The notes below the pieces were generated by a model. It made no database searches, was not told the DNA's origin, and saw only the letters and a program-made list of their open reading frames with translations. Both the position numbers and the translations under genes were made by a program. Of a stretch of DNA of 14,557 nucleotides, positions 1-6,718 are shown piece by piece; within the stretch, counting starts at the first letter, position 1; each line of letters begins with the position of its first letter. Source of the DNA: RGIG2707 sp045600065 (GTDB taxonomy: Bacteria > Bacillota > Clostridia > Peptostreptococcales > Anaerovoracaceae); NCBI GenBank assembly GCA_045600065.1, contig JAZRXE010000037.1, forward strand, positions 1 to 14,557. The letters run 5' to 3'.

Positions 1-436
1 TCAGGGAGCCTTCACGGGAAATGGAGAAGCCTGCGCCTACAACGGAACGGCCCATGCCGAATACCAGAACGCCTACGGGGATGGAGAGGAAGATGGTACC
101 GAGGTTACCAAGCTCCTGAGCCAGCAGAGCAGCGCCGGAAGGAACGATCAGTCCAAGGTTGGGTCCCAGAGTTGCGATGGAACGGGCGCCCAGCATCAGA
201 ATGGATACGGTGATCAGGGGGGATGCGGTTTCCATCATCCACATGGGGAGCAGATTGATGGCACCCATGATGATGCCCATCAGTACGCAGTAGAGCATGG
301 GGTAGAGGGTGAAGGAGAGGATTCCCAGGTTCACCTTCTGCTGACCGATCAGCTCAGCGATGACAGACATGATCAGGCACAGTGCGTGCACAGGCCAATC
401 CCAGAAGAAACCAGTTCCTTTTTTAATATCTAACAT
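1..436 (-). CDS. DUF3100 family membrane protein (3' part beyond window)
   Basis: The minus strand is open from an ATG at 436-434 to the window edge, giving 145 residues with no stop. The protein opens MLDIKKGTGFFWDWPVHAL and is mostly hydrophobic, with several membrane segments from about residue 16 onward, rich in Gly, Met and Leu. The opening, the IGQQKVNLGI stretch and the glycine-rich helices match my memory of DUF3100 proteins, multi-spanning membrane proteins of unproven function often found near amidohydrolases and suspected of transport. An AGAAAGGAAC ribosome binding site lies just upstream. Arginine codons are all CGT and isoleucine is ATC or ATT, never ATA, unlike the other genes here, which suggests high expression. 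It is divergent from the integrase. The family call is from memory; the membrane nature is clear. Confidence 0.75.
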   Translation of the reverse strand, partial: MLDIKKGTGFFWDWPVHALCLIMSVIAELIGQQKVNLGILSFTLYPMLYCVLMGIIMGAINLLPMWMMETASPLITVSILMLGARSIATLGPNLGLIVPSGAALLAQELGNLGTIFLSIPVGVLVFGMGRSVVGAGFSISREGSL

Positions 437-484
437 AAGTTTTAGTTCCTTTCTGAAAAGAAAAAATATCGGGGCGCAAAAGCC

Positions 485-530
485 TTGATATCAAAGGGAG
501 CGAAAATATTTGTCGCTTATTTGCGGCTTA
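485..530 (+). promoter_or_regulatory. Tandem 11-bp repeat and weak promoter before the integrase (site A)
   Basis: Two head-to-tail 11-mers, TTTGTCGCTTA at 509-519 and TTTGCGGCTTA at 520-530, lie 28 bp before the integrase start. They match a pair at 4411-4432 in 20 of 22 positions. A poor promoter can be drawn here (TTGATA at 485-490, TATTTG at 507-512). The second repeat overlaps an inverted repeat, GGCTTAAAGCC, at 525-535. The stretch also lies between divergent genes, so it could act on either. It may be an operator, or an integrase-binding or attachment site; the sequence alone does not decide. Confidence 0.45.
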
Positions 531-557
531 AAGCCATAAGAAAGGAGGCGGCCGACT

Positions 558-1721
558 ATGGCAGGCGTAAGAAAAAGAGGAAAAACCTTTACCATAACAG
601 CATACATGGGCTACGATGCAGACGGCCGCCAGATCAAAAAGACCACCACCTACAGGCCGCCGGCAGGAGTCACACCGGCCAAAGCGGAAAAGCTGGCAAG
701 GGCCTTTGCCGCGGTATGGGAGGATAGCGTAAAGGGCTACACATCCTTAGACGAAAACATGAACTTCAGAGAGCTTGCGGACTGGTATTACGGCAGCATA
801 GCGCCCAATGTGCTAAAGGAAAAGACCCTGCTGGAATTTCGAAGGACCATAGAGCTGCATGTAATGCCGGTTTTGGGGAATGTAAAGCTCAAAAGCATAA
901 CTCCGGCCCTGCTGGATGCCATGTTCGCCAAAATGCTCAAGGGCGCCGGAGGCGCAAAGCCCTTGCGTCCGGGCTCTGTAAACAAGGTAAGACAGAACCT
1001 TTCCGCCATTTTTACCGCAGCGGAAAAGAAAGAGATAATGCGCCGCAACCCATGCAGGCTGGTGACAACGCCCAAAACAGACACAGAGCCTGCCGCCTTT
1101 CTGGATGCCGGCCAGTGCAGACGGCTGCTTGCGGCAGCCCATGCCCAGGATGATTTTCAGCTGGAGGTCATAATAAACCTGCTGCTTGCAACGGGCCTTC
1201 GGGCCGGTGAGATGTGCGGCCTTAGCTGGAAGGATATAGACCTTGATAACGGCATGCTCTATGTACGCCATACACTTGTCAGGGTAAAGGGAGAGTTCAG
1301 GCTTACGGAGCCTAAAACCGCCACAAGCAGGCGGGTGCTGCTTCTCGGAGAGCACATGGTTTCCATGCTCCGAGAGCATAAGGCCATGCAGGCGCAGGAA
1401 AGAGAGCGGGCAGCCCGCTGGAAGCGTCCGGATGCCGTATTTACAAGCAAAACCGGGGATTATCTTATAAGCTGCAATCTGAATCCAAGGCTCGCCGGGC
1501 TGTGCCGAAGCGCGGATATTCCACAGATCCATCTGCATTCACTGCGTCATACACATGCCTCCCTGCTGATAAACTCGGACATCAGCGCCAGGATCATTGC
1601 AGACAGGCTTGGTCATATGAGCACCAAGACCACCCTGGATACATATTCTCACGTGTTCAAGGAAAGCGAGGCAAGGGCTGCCGGGGCAATAGATATGGCA
1701 ATTTTCGGGGACAAGAGATAA
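558..1721 (+). CDS. Phage-type tyrosine recombinase / integrase
   Basis: A 387-residue site-specific recombinase that would cut and rejoin DNA through a covalent 3'-phosphotyrosine link. The order is typical of integrases from Gram-positive phages and integrative elements: a short N-terminal arm-binding-like region (about 1-60), a SAM-like core-binding domain (about 65-170), and a catalytic domain (about 180-380). All active-site residues are visible: R215 in ATGLRAGE, K253 in EPKTATSRR, H327 and R330 in HSLRHTH, H353 in LGHMS, and the nucleophile Y363 in DTYSHVF. The start is fixed by AAAGGAGG at 541-548. No excisionase, repressor or structural phage genes lie nearby, so it is an orphan integrase or part of a small or decayed element. 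The 509-530 repeat just before it could be an arm or attachment site. Confidence 0.93.
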   Translation: MAGVRKRGKTFTITAYMGYDADGRQIKKTTTYRPPAGVTPAKAEKLARAFAAVWEDSVKGYTSLDENMNFRELADWYYGSIAPNVLKEKTLLEFRRTIELHVMPVLGNVKLKSITPALLDAMFAKMLKGAGGAKPLRPGSVNKVRQNLSAIFTAAEKKEIMRRNPCRLVTTPKTDTEPAAFLDAGQCRRLLAAAHAQDDFQLEVIINLLLATGLRAGEMCGLSWKDIDLDNGMLYVRHTLVRVKGEFRLTEPKTATSRRVLLLGEHMVSMLREHKAMQAQERERAARWKRPDAVFTSKTGDYLISCNLNPRLAGLCRSADIPQIHLHSLRHTHASLLINSDISARIIADRLGHMSTKTTLDTYSHVFKESEARAAGAIDMAIFGDKR

Positions 1722-1775
1722 AGGACTGCGCGTCCGGGGTAAGTGAATAAAAAATAAACAAAAATAACGCCAAAA

Positions 1776-1816
1776 GTCATTTTCCTGTCGCTATTTTGCG
1801 TAAGATTTGATATTAT
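1776..1816 (+). promoter_or_regulatory. Extended -10 promoter with TGTCGCT element (site B)
   Basis: ATTTGATATTAT at 1805-1816 gives a TGn extended -10 (TATTAT at 1811-1816). TGTCGCT at 1786-1792 begins 25 bp before the -10, exactly as in the peptidase-operon promoter at 4424-4454. A degenerate upstream half (GTCATT from 1776) lies 11 bp before GTCGCT. No good TTGACA-like -35 is present, which fits an activator-dependent promoter. The start of the MalY-like gene follows 35 bp downstream. A small inverted repeat (CTGTA at 1825-1829, TACAG at 1837-1841) sits in the short leader and overlaps the edge of the ribosome binding site. Confidence 0.6.
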
Positions 1817-1850
1817 ATGAATATCTGTAAGCATCCTACAGGAGAATGCA

Positions 1851-3023
1851 ATGATTGTAGATTATATAGAAAAAAAGGGTACTGAAAGTCTTAAATGGGA
1901 CTATCTCTGGAAGGATTACGGCAGCGAGGATCTTTTGCCGCTTTGTACCTCCGAGATGGACTTTGACATGCCCGAATGCGTAAGAAAGGCACTCGCGGAG
2001 TTCGTTTCTGGCGATTCCATGGGAATTTACGCAGTTGAGGACCAGTATTACGAAAATTTCATAAAATGGCAGCAGCAAAGCCATCAGATTAAGATAAAAC
2101 GCGAATGGATAAGGTACAGCCCGTCTATAGAGGCGGCGGTCAGCAGGGTCATCCTTATGACCACGGAGCCCGGACAGAGCGTAATGGTTCTCAGCCCGGA
2201 AAGCCCCGCGCTTTACGAGCCCGTGCTTCTTAACGGCCGCAGGCTCATAACATCCGATCTTGTCCGTAACGATAACGGCAAATATCTGATAGATTTCCGA
2301 CGTGTAAGCAAGGATATCGAGGAGAACGATGTTAAGCTGCTGCTTATCAGCGCGCCCCACAATCCCTGCGGAAGGGTCTGGACTGCGTTCGAGATGATGA
2401 ATCTTATGGACATTTGCAGTGCCCACGGTGTTCCCGTGGTCTGGGACGAAAGTCTTTCCGACTACCAGTGGTGCCCCGGAAAATACCTGCCCGCAGTAAG
2501 TCTGGCAGATTACAGCCAGGATATCATCAGCATCAGCAGCCCTGCTGTTACCTTCGGACTTTGCGGCATTCAGGACGTGATAGTCGTAATTCCCAACGAT
2601 GAATTCCGCGCAAGATTTACGGATATTCAGGATAGGCTGGGCGATTCTCAGGGCAGTGCCCTGGATTTTGCAAGCCTGAGCGCCGCCCTTGAATGCGGCA
2701 GGGATTGGATGACAGAGGCCGCGGACATTATCAGGGCAAATTACGAATACCTGAATGCTGCCTTCAGTACTATACCCGGCGTGGTGGTATCTCCCATAGA
2801 AGGCGGCTACTATATGTGGGCGGATTTCGCGTCCGTCTGCCCGACACCCTCCATGCTGCGCGGGTTCTTTGAGGACAGGTGCAGGCTGGCTCCGGACAGG
2901 GGTGCGGATTTCGGCGGAGACAGATTCGGATGCTTTGTGCGAATCAATCTTGCCACCGATATTTCCAACATAGAAGAGGCCGCAAGCCGAATACTCAGAG
3001 TCCTCGGACTGGAGGAAGGTTAA
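1851..3023 (+). CDS. MalY/PatB-like fold-type I aminotransferase homologue lacking the PLP lysine
   Basis: A 390-residue protein of normal length for the MalY/PatB (cystathionine beta-lyase-like) branch of class I/II aminotransferases. Recognisable motifs are LCTSEMDFDMP near 31-41 (family: ADMDF), GIYAVEDQYYENFIKWQ at 59-75, PHNPCGRVW at 169-177 with N171, the cofactor-nitrogen aspartate D199 in VVWDES, GGYYMW at 318-323, and carboxylate-binding R364 in VRINLAT. Where family members have SKTFN with the Schiff-base lysine, this protein has SSPAVTFGLCG at 229-239, so valine 233 (GTT, 2547-2549) replaces the lysine. The DEIH motif is also altered to DESL. The frame is intact and well coded, so it looks like a maintained but non-canonical protein, perhaps regulatory or a scaffold, rather than a pseudogene. 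GGAGA at 1841-1845 fixes the start. Its stop codon abuts the chorismate mutase start. Confidence 0.8.
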   Translation: MIVDYIEKKGTESLKWDYLWKDYGSEDLLPLCTSEMDFDMPECVRKALAEFVSGDSMGIYAVEDQYYENFIKWQQQSHQIKIKREWIRYSPSIEAAVSRVILMTTEPGQSVMVLSPESPALYEPVLLNGRRLITSDLVRNDNGKYLIDFRRVSKDIEENDVKLLLISAPHNPCGRVWTAFEMMNLMDICSAHGVPVVWDESLSDYQWCPGKYLPAVSLADYSQDIISISSPAVTFGLCGIQDVIVVIPNDEFRARFTDIQDRLGDSQGSALDFASLSAALECGRDWMTEAADIIRANYEYLNAAFSTIPGVVVSPIEGGYYMWADFASVCPTPSMLRGFFEDRCRLAPDRGADFGGDRFGCFVRINLATDISNIEEAASRILRVLGLEEG

Positions 3024-3290
3024 ATGCTGACACTTGCAGAATGCAGAGAAAAGATAGATCAGACCGACGAGCAGCTGCTCAGGCTTTTTATACAGCGCAT
3101 GGAGATAAGCAAAAATGTAGCTGAGGTAAAGCAGGCTCAGGGCATAGCGACAGAAAACAAGGAGAGAGAGCAGCAGATACTGGATAAGCGCTGCGCTCAG
3201 GCAGGCGAGGAGATGGCTCCCTATGTGGAGGAGTTCTTCAAATGCATGATCAGCCAGTCCAAAAGACTGCAGGAGGCTTTAAAAAAGTAG
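3024..3290 (+). CDS. aroQ: Chorismate mutase, AroQ type (stand-alone)
   Basis: An 88-residue all-helical chorismate mutase that would turn chorismate into prephenate, the entry to phenylalanine and tyrosine. It aligns with the E. coli P-protein mutase domain with a constant offset of three: R8, R25, K36, R48 and E49 correspond to R11, R28, K39, R51 and E52, and Q83 lies in the region of Q88. N45 stands where E. coli has D48. The ATG directly follows the TAA of the previous gene (TAAATG), with GGAGGA at 3011-3016 as ribosome binding site, so the two are surely co-translated. No prephenate dehydratase or dehydrogenase domain is attached. Pairing with an aminotransferase homologue would suggest aromatic amino acid synthesis, but that partner lacks its catalytic lysine. 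Confidence 0.9.
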   Translation: MLTLAECREKIDQTDEQLLRLFIQRMEISKNVAEVKQAQGIATENKEREQQILDKRCAQAGEEMAPYVEEFFKCMISQSKRLQEALKK

Positions 3291-3343
3291 GCTCTGCAAA
3301 GGATGAGAGATTTGGGCCCACGGGCCCTACACAGGAGAAGATT

Positions 3344-4267
3344 ATGAAAAAACCCATATTAGTTGTAATGGCAGCCGGAATGGGCAGCCGTTACGGCGGA
3401 CTTAAGCAGATAGACCCCATAGGTCCGGACGGAGAGATCATAATAGATTTTTCCCTCTATGATGCCAGGCAGGCGGGCTTCGAAACCGCCATCTGCATTA
3501 TCAAAAGAGAAATGAAAGAGGATATGGACGAGATCATGGGCCGCGGAGCGGCCAGGGGCATGAACATTGTCTATGCATATCAGGACATGGATGATCTTCC
3601 GGAGGGCTACAGCCTTCCCGAAGGCAGGATCAAGCCCTGGGGCACGGCTCACGCCATACTGGCGGCCAGAGACCTGATCGACGGGGCTCCCTTTGCCATA
3701 GTCAATTCGGATGATTATTACGGCCCGGGTGCCTTCAAGACCATGTACGACTATCTTTGCACCGCTCAGGATACCGATAAATACGATTTCTGCATGGTGG
3801 GCTACCAGATAGAAAATACCCTCAGCGACAACGGCAGCGTTGCCAGAGGCGTATGCCAGACCAACAGGGAGCATAAGCTGACCCGGATAGATGAGCGCCT
3901 TAAGGTCCAGAGGAACGGCAATCTGATCCAGTTTACCGAGGATGAGGGCGTCAGCTGGACAACTATTCCCGAAGGAACTACTGTATCCATGAATCTGTTC
4001 GGCTTTACTCCGTCAATTATGACAGAGCTGTCGGCGCGTTTTCCGGCTTTCCTTGACAATGCTCTTGCTGAAAACCCCATGAAGGGCGAATATCTAATCC
4101 CCAAGGTCGTGGGAGACCTGGTAAACGAGGGCAAGGCCACGGTTCATGTGCTGAAAAGCCCCGACAAGTGGTTCGGTGTAACCTACAAGCAGGACAGAGA
4201 GCCTGTTGCCGCGGCATTTGCCAGGAAGAAGGCCGAAGGGCTTTATCCCGGGCAGCTTTGGAAGTAG
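3344..4267 (+). CDS. Nucleotidyltransferase, sugar-phosphate nucleotidylyltransferase-like
   Basis: A 307-residue protein with a GT-A-like nucleotidyltransferase fold that would join an NTP to a phosphorylated sugar or similar alcohol, releasing pyrophosphate. The N terminus carries the signature VMAAGMGSRYGGLKQ at 8-22 (GxGxR plus lysine 21), followed by PIGPDGEIIIDFSLYDARQAGF, the PWGTAHAI substrate-loop motif at 98-105 and the metal-site NSDDYYG at 121-127. The start is set at 3344 by AGGAG at 3333-3337; an in-frame ATG at 3242 would overlap the previous gene and gives an unrelated 34-residue extension. A GGGCC/GGCCC hairpin (3314-3327) lies in the 53-bp gap after aroQ. It is the last gene of its operon, followed by a terminator. 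The substrate cannot be deduced; LicC- and RfbA-like roles are both open. Confidence 0.82.
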   Translation: MKKPILVVMAAGMGSRYGGLKQIDPIGPDGEIIIDFSLYDARQAGFETAICIIKREMKEDMDEIMGRGAARGMNIVYAYQDMDDLPEGYSLPEGRIKPWGTAHAILAARDLIDGAPFAIVNSDDYYGPGAFKTMYDYLCTAQDTDKYDFCMVGYQIENTLSDNGSVARGVCQTNREHKLTRIDERLKVQRNGNLIQFTEDEGVSWTTIPEGTTVSMNLFGFTPSIMTELSARFPAFLDNALAENPMKGEYLIPKVVGDLVNEGKATVHVLKSPDKWFGVTYKQDREPVAAAFARKKAEGLYPGQLWK

Positions 4268-4299
4268 CCGCCGTCATCAGATTTACAGTCTGCAAATCC

Positions 4300-4332
4300 A
4301 CCCCTTTTATCGCATAGATGAAAGGGGTTTTT
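4300..4332 (+). terminator. Intrinsic terminator of the MalY-like/aroQ/nucleotidyltransferase operon
   Basis: ACCCCTTT at 4300-4307 pairs with AAAGGGGT at 4321-4328, with a further ATC/GAT pair inside, and is followed by TTTTT (4328-4332). It lies 33 bp after the nucleotidyltransferase stop and separates that operon from the peptidase promoter. Confidence 0.88.
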
Positions 4333-4410
4333 GATTGGAGTCATGCCGCAGAAAGGCTTACTGTATTTGCTGTATAAATATTCCCCGGAGCTGTTATAAG
4401 TTTTGAAAAC

Positions 4411-4454
4411 TTTGTCGCTTATTTGTCGCTTATCAGGAAAAAATTTGATATTAT
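4411..4454 (+). promoter_or_regulatory. Promoter with tandem 11-bp direct repeats (site C)
   Basis: Two perfect copies of TTTGTCGCTTA stand head to tail at 4411-4421 and 4422-4432, one helical turn apart. The second copy ends 10 bp before ATTTGATATTAT (4443-4454), an extended -10 (TG at 4446-4447, TATTAT at 4449-4454). The -35 region is occupied by the repeat rather than a TTGACA-like box, as expected for an activator-driven promoter. Transcription would begin near 4461 and read the structured leader and the peptidase operon. Confidence 0.65.
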
Positions 4455-4460
4455 TAATAT

Positions 4461-4615
4461 GGGTAACAGGAATTTTCCGCCGTGTGACGGCGGGAAAGCA
4501 GCGCCGGTCCCGGCGCATATTTCAGTTACAATCCGGAGTATTCCGGCTTTATATCCATAAGACAGGGAGCAGGTCTGAGCCTTTGGCTGCTGTGCCCGCC
4601 CCTGAGTTGTTTTTA
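4461..4615 (+). ncRNA. Structured 5' leader of the peptidase operon, possible attenuator
   Basis: Three compact hairpins follow each other: TTTTCCGCCG/CGGCGGGAAA (4473-4482 with 4488-4497, 5-nt loop), GCGCCG/CGGCGC (4501-4506 with 4511-4516, 4-nt loop) and CCGGA/TCCGG (4533-4537 with 4542-4546, 4-nt loop). A fourth, broken stem joins CAGGG (4563-4567) to CCCTG (4600-4604), with inner AGCAG/CTGCT pairing and an alternative AGCC/GGCT pairing. It is followed by TTGTTTTT (4607-4614), directly before the AGAGG ribosome binding site. This looks like a terminator or attenuator at the end of a regulatory leader. I recognise no known riboswitch class in it, and no T-box motif. Confidence 0.5.
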
Positions 4616-4625
4616 AGAGGACAGA

Positions 4626-5675
4626 ATGAACATTACAGAAGAACTGAAAAAACTGAGCCTGGAAACAGGCCCTTCAGGCTTCGAGTTTCCCGTATCCGAA
4701 AAATGCATGCAGATACTGGCTCCCTATGTGGACGAGGTGAGCTGCACGGAGCTTGGAAATGTCATCGCAATTAAGCGATGCGGCTTGGAAAATGCAAAGA
4801 AACTGATGCTCATCGCCCACATAGACGAGATAGGTCTGATCGTCACAGGTTACGATGAGGGCTTCCTGCGCTTTGCCTCCATTGGCGGCGTAGACAGGCG
4901 TATGCTGCCTGCCAGGGAGCTGACCATACTCACAGAACCGCCCTTGTTCGGCGTGGTCGGCGCGGCGGCTCCCCACGGACTCAGCGCCTCTGCCATGACC
5001 GAATCCATTCCCATGGAGGATCTGCGCATAGACACGGGGCTTTCCGGCGCGGAGGTCAAAAAGAAGATTCCGGTAGGCACTCCCGTAAGCTTCAGATCGC
5101 CCTTCTTTATGCTCGGAGACGATACAGTCTGCGGAAAATCCTTCGATGACAGGGCCTGCTTTATGGGCATAGCCAAGGCCGCGGAGCTTCTTCAGGATGC
5201 AAGGCTGCCCTGGGACGTATATTTTGTGGGCAGCATCAGCGAGGAGCTGGGCATGAGAGGCGCGGTCACCGCCGCATACAGAATAGACCCGGATGTGTGC
5301 ATAGCTGTGGATGTATGCCACGCCTGGACGCCCGATGTGGCCCCGAAGGATTTTGTCAGCGAGCTTGGCAAAGGCCCCACAGTAACCGTAGGCCCCAACA
5401 CCTGTCCTGCTGTGGTCAGGAGGCTCAGAGCCCTGGCAGACGAAAAGCGCATCCCCTATCAGATCGATGTGGCTGGCGGAAACACGGGCACGGATGCCTG
5501 GACTGTACAGATCAGCAGGGAGGGTGTAGCCACCGCGGTGCTTTCACTGCCTCTCAGATACATGCATACGCCCCAGGAGGCCGGAAGCCTTAAGGATATG
5601 GGTCTTCTGGCTGAGCTTGCGGCGGCATTTGCCCGGGATCCCGGAGAGGAGGTGCTCTCTTGCTTAAATATTTAG
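4626..5675 (+). CDS. M42 family metallo-aminopeptidase, first paralogue
   Basis: A 349-residue cytosolic dinuclear-metal aminopeptidase of the M42 (TET/glutamyl aminopeptidase/FrvX) family, which trims residues from the N termini of peptides. Metal and catalytic residues are all visible: H65 and D67 in AHIDEIG, D174 in SFDDR, the E206-E207 pair in SEELGMRGA, D229 in IAVDVCHAW, and H314 in RYMHTP. Residues about 70-165 form the usual inserted PDZ-like domain, and GGNTGTDAW at 284-292 is the family's substrate loop. The start at 4626 has AGAGG at 4616-4620. It is the first gene of an operon of three different M42 enzymes and a permease. Its last 16 bp overlap the next gene. Confidence 0.92.
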   Translation: MNITEELKKLSLETGPSGFEFPVSEKCMQILAPYVDEVSCTELGNVIAIKRCGLENAKKLMLIAHIDEIGLIVTGYDEGFLRFASIGGVDRRMLPARELTILTEPPLFGVVGAAAPHGLSASAMTESIPMEDLRIDTGLSGAEVKKKIPVGTPVSFRSPFFMLGDDTVCGKSFDDRACFMGIAKAAELLQDARLPWDVYFVGSISEELGMRGAVTAAYRIDPDVCIAVDVCHAWTPDVAPKDFVSELGKGPTVTVGPNTCPAVVRRLRALADEKRIPYQIDVAGGNTGTDAWTVQISREGVATAVLSLPLRYMHTPQEAGSLKDMGLLAELAAAFARDPGEEVLSCLNI

Positions 5676-6706
5676 AACAGCTTTGCTGCCTGCCCGGAGT
5701 ATCCGGAGATGAAGGCAGGGTCTCGGATCTTATCATCGATCTTGCCGTAAACAAATGCCATGCAGACAGCGTGCGCAGAGACATTATGGGCAATGTGATA
5801 GTGGAAAAAAAAGGCAGCGCCCCTTCTGACGTCCGGCTTCCCAAGCTGGAGCTTACAGCCCATATGGATGAGGTCGGCTTTATAGTCACCAGAATAGAGG
5901 CCAACGGCTATGTAAAATTCGAAACTGTTGGCGGCATAGACAGGCGTGTCGTCCTGGGCCGCAGGGTCTTTATAGGTCACGATATGGTGCCTGGTGTCAT
6001 AGGCCTTAAGGCCTTCCACATGGTCAGCGCCGCAGAAGAAAAGAAGGCTCCAGGCTTCGATCAGATGTATATCGACATAGGGGCCTCCTCCAAAGCCGAG
6101 GCGGAAAAAAAGATCGCTCTCGGAGATTACATAGTCTTCGATTCGGATTTCCTCAGGTTCGGCACCGACCGCATCAAGGCAAAGGCCATAGATGACCGCT
6201 GGGGCTGCGCTCTGATGCTGGAGCTTATGAGCAGGGATCAGCCCATGGATATTACCTATGTGTTCTCCGTTCAGGAGGAGGTTGGCTGCAGAGGCGCTTA
6301 CGGCAGCGCATTCTCGGTGGAGCCGGATATAGCATTGATTCTGGAGGGGGCCAGCTGCTCGGACATCCCCACCATTCCTGAGGGTCAGAGGATAACTGTA
6401 GTGGGCGCAGGCCCTGTGATAGGCTGCGTAGACGGTTCTACTATCTATGACCGCGGACTCTTCTATCTGCTCAGCGGACTGGCAGAGCAGGCAGGTATTC
6501 CCTGGCAGGTGAAAAACCGCATAGCCGGAGGCACGGACGCCTCCGTGGTCCAGAGAAGCAGGGAGGGTGTGAGAGCCGCCAATATTTCCGTAGGCGTGCG
6601 CAATATCCACAGCCCGTCCACCATCGCAGGCATCAGCGATATAGAAAACGCTGCAAAGCTGGCCCAGCTGTTCATCGAGGCTGTGGCTGCAGGCAAGGCT
6701 CAGTAA
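5660..6706 (+). CDS. M42 family metallo-aminopeptidase, second paralogue
   Basis: A 348-residue M42 peptidase of a different subfamily from its neighbours. Conserved residues are H68 and D70 in AHMDEVG, D178 in AIDDRWG, E206-E207 in QEEVGCRGA, and H317 in NIHSPS. The third metal ligand position is E229 in LILEGASCSD instead of aspartate, a variant I recall from the FrvX/YpdE-like branch. The start is TTG at 5660, chosen because a near-perfect AGGAGGTG (5647-5654) lies just upstream inside the previous gene and the 16-bp overlap gives translational coupling; no better in-frame ATG fits. The substrate preference is likely different from that of its partners but cannot be read from sequence. Confidence 0.92.
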   Translation: MLKYLEQLCCLPGVSGDEGRVSDLIIDLAVNKCHADSVRRDIMGNVIVEKKGSAPSDVRLPKLELTAHMDEVGFIVTRIEANGYVKFETVGGIDRRVVLGRRVFIGHDMVPGVIGLKAFHMVSAAEEKKAPGFDQMYIDIGASSKAEAEKKIALGDYIVFDSDFLRFGTDRIKAKAIDDRWGCALMLELMSRDQPMDITYVFSVQEEVGCRGAYGSAFSVEPDIALILEGASCSDIPTIPEGQRITVVGAGPVIGCVDGSTIYDRGLFYLLSGLAEQAGIPWQVKNRIAGGTDASVVQRSREGVRAANISVGVRNIHSPSTIAGISDIENAAKLAQLFIEAVAAGKAQ

Positions 6707-6718
6707 AGGAGATAAATA

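Noticed and set aside
1722..1760. Terminator after the integrase
   Set aside because: GGAC/GTCC (1723-1735) is only a 4-bp stem and is not followed by a T-run.
3242..3343. Upstream start for the nucleotidyltransferase
   Set aside because: It overlaps the end of aroQ and gives an unrelated extension; the GxGxR motif and AGGAG site both point to the ATG at 3344.
4459..4560. A 33-codon ORF at the start of the peptidase leader, possible leader peptide
   Set aside because: Its ATG lies at or before the expected transcription start, there is no ribosome binding site, and the codons coincide with hairpin arms; no run of a single amino acid codon suggests classical attenuation.
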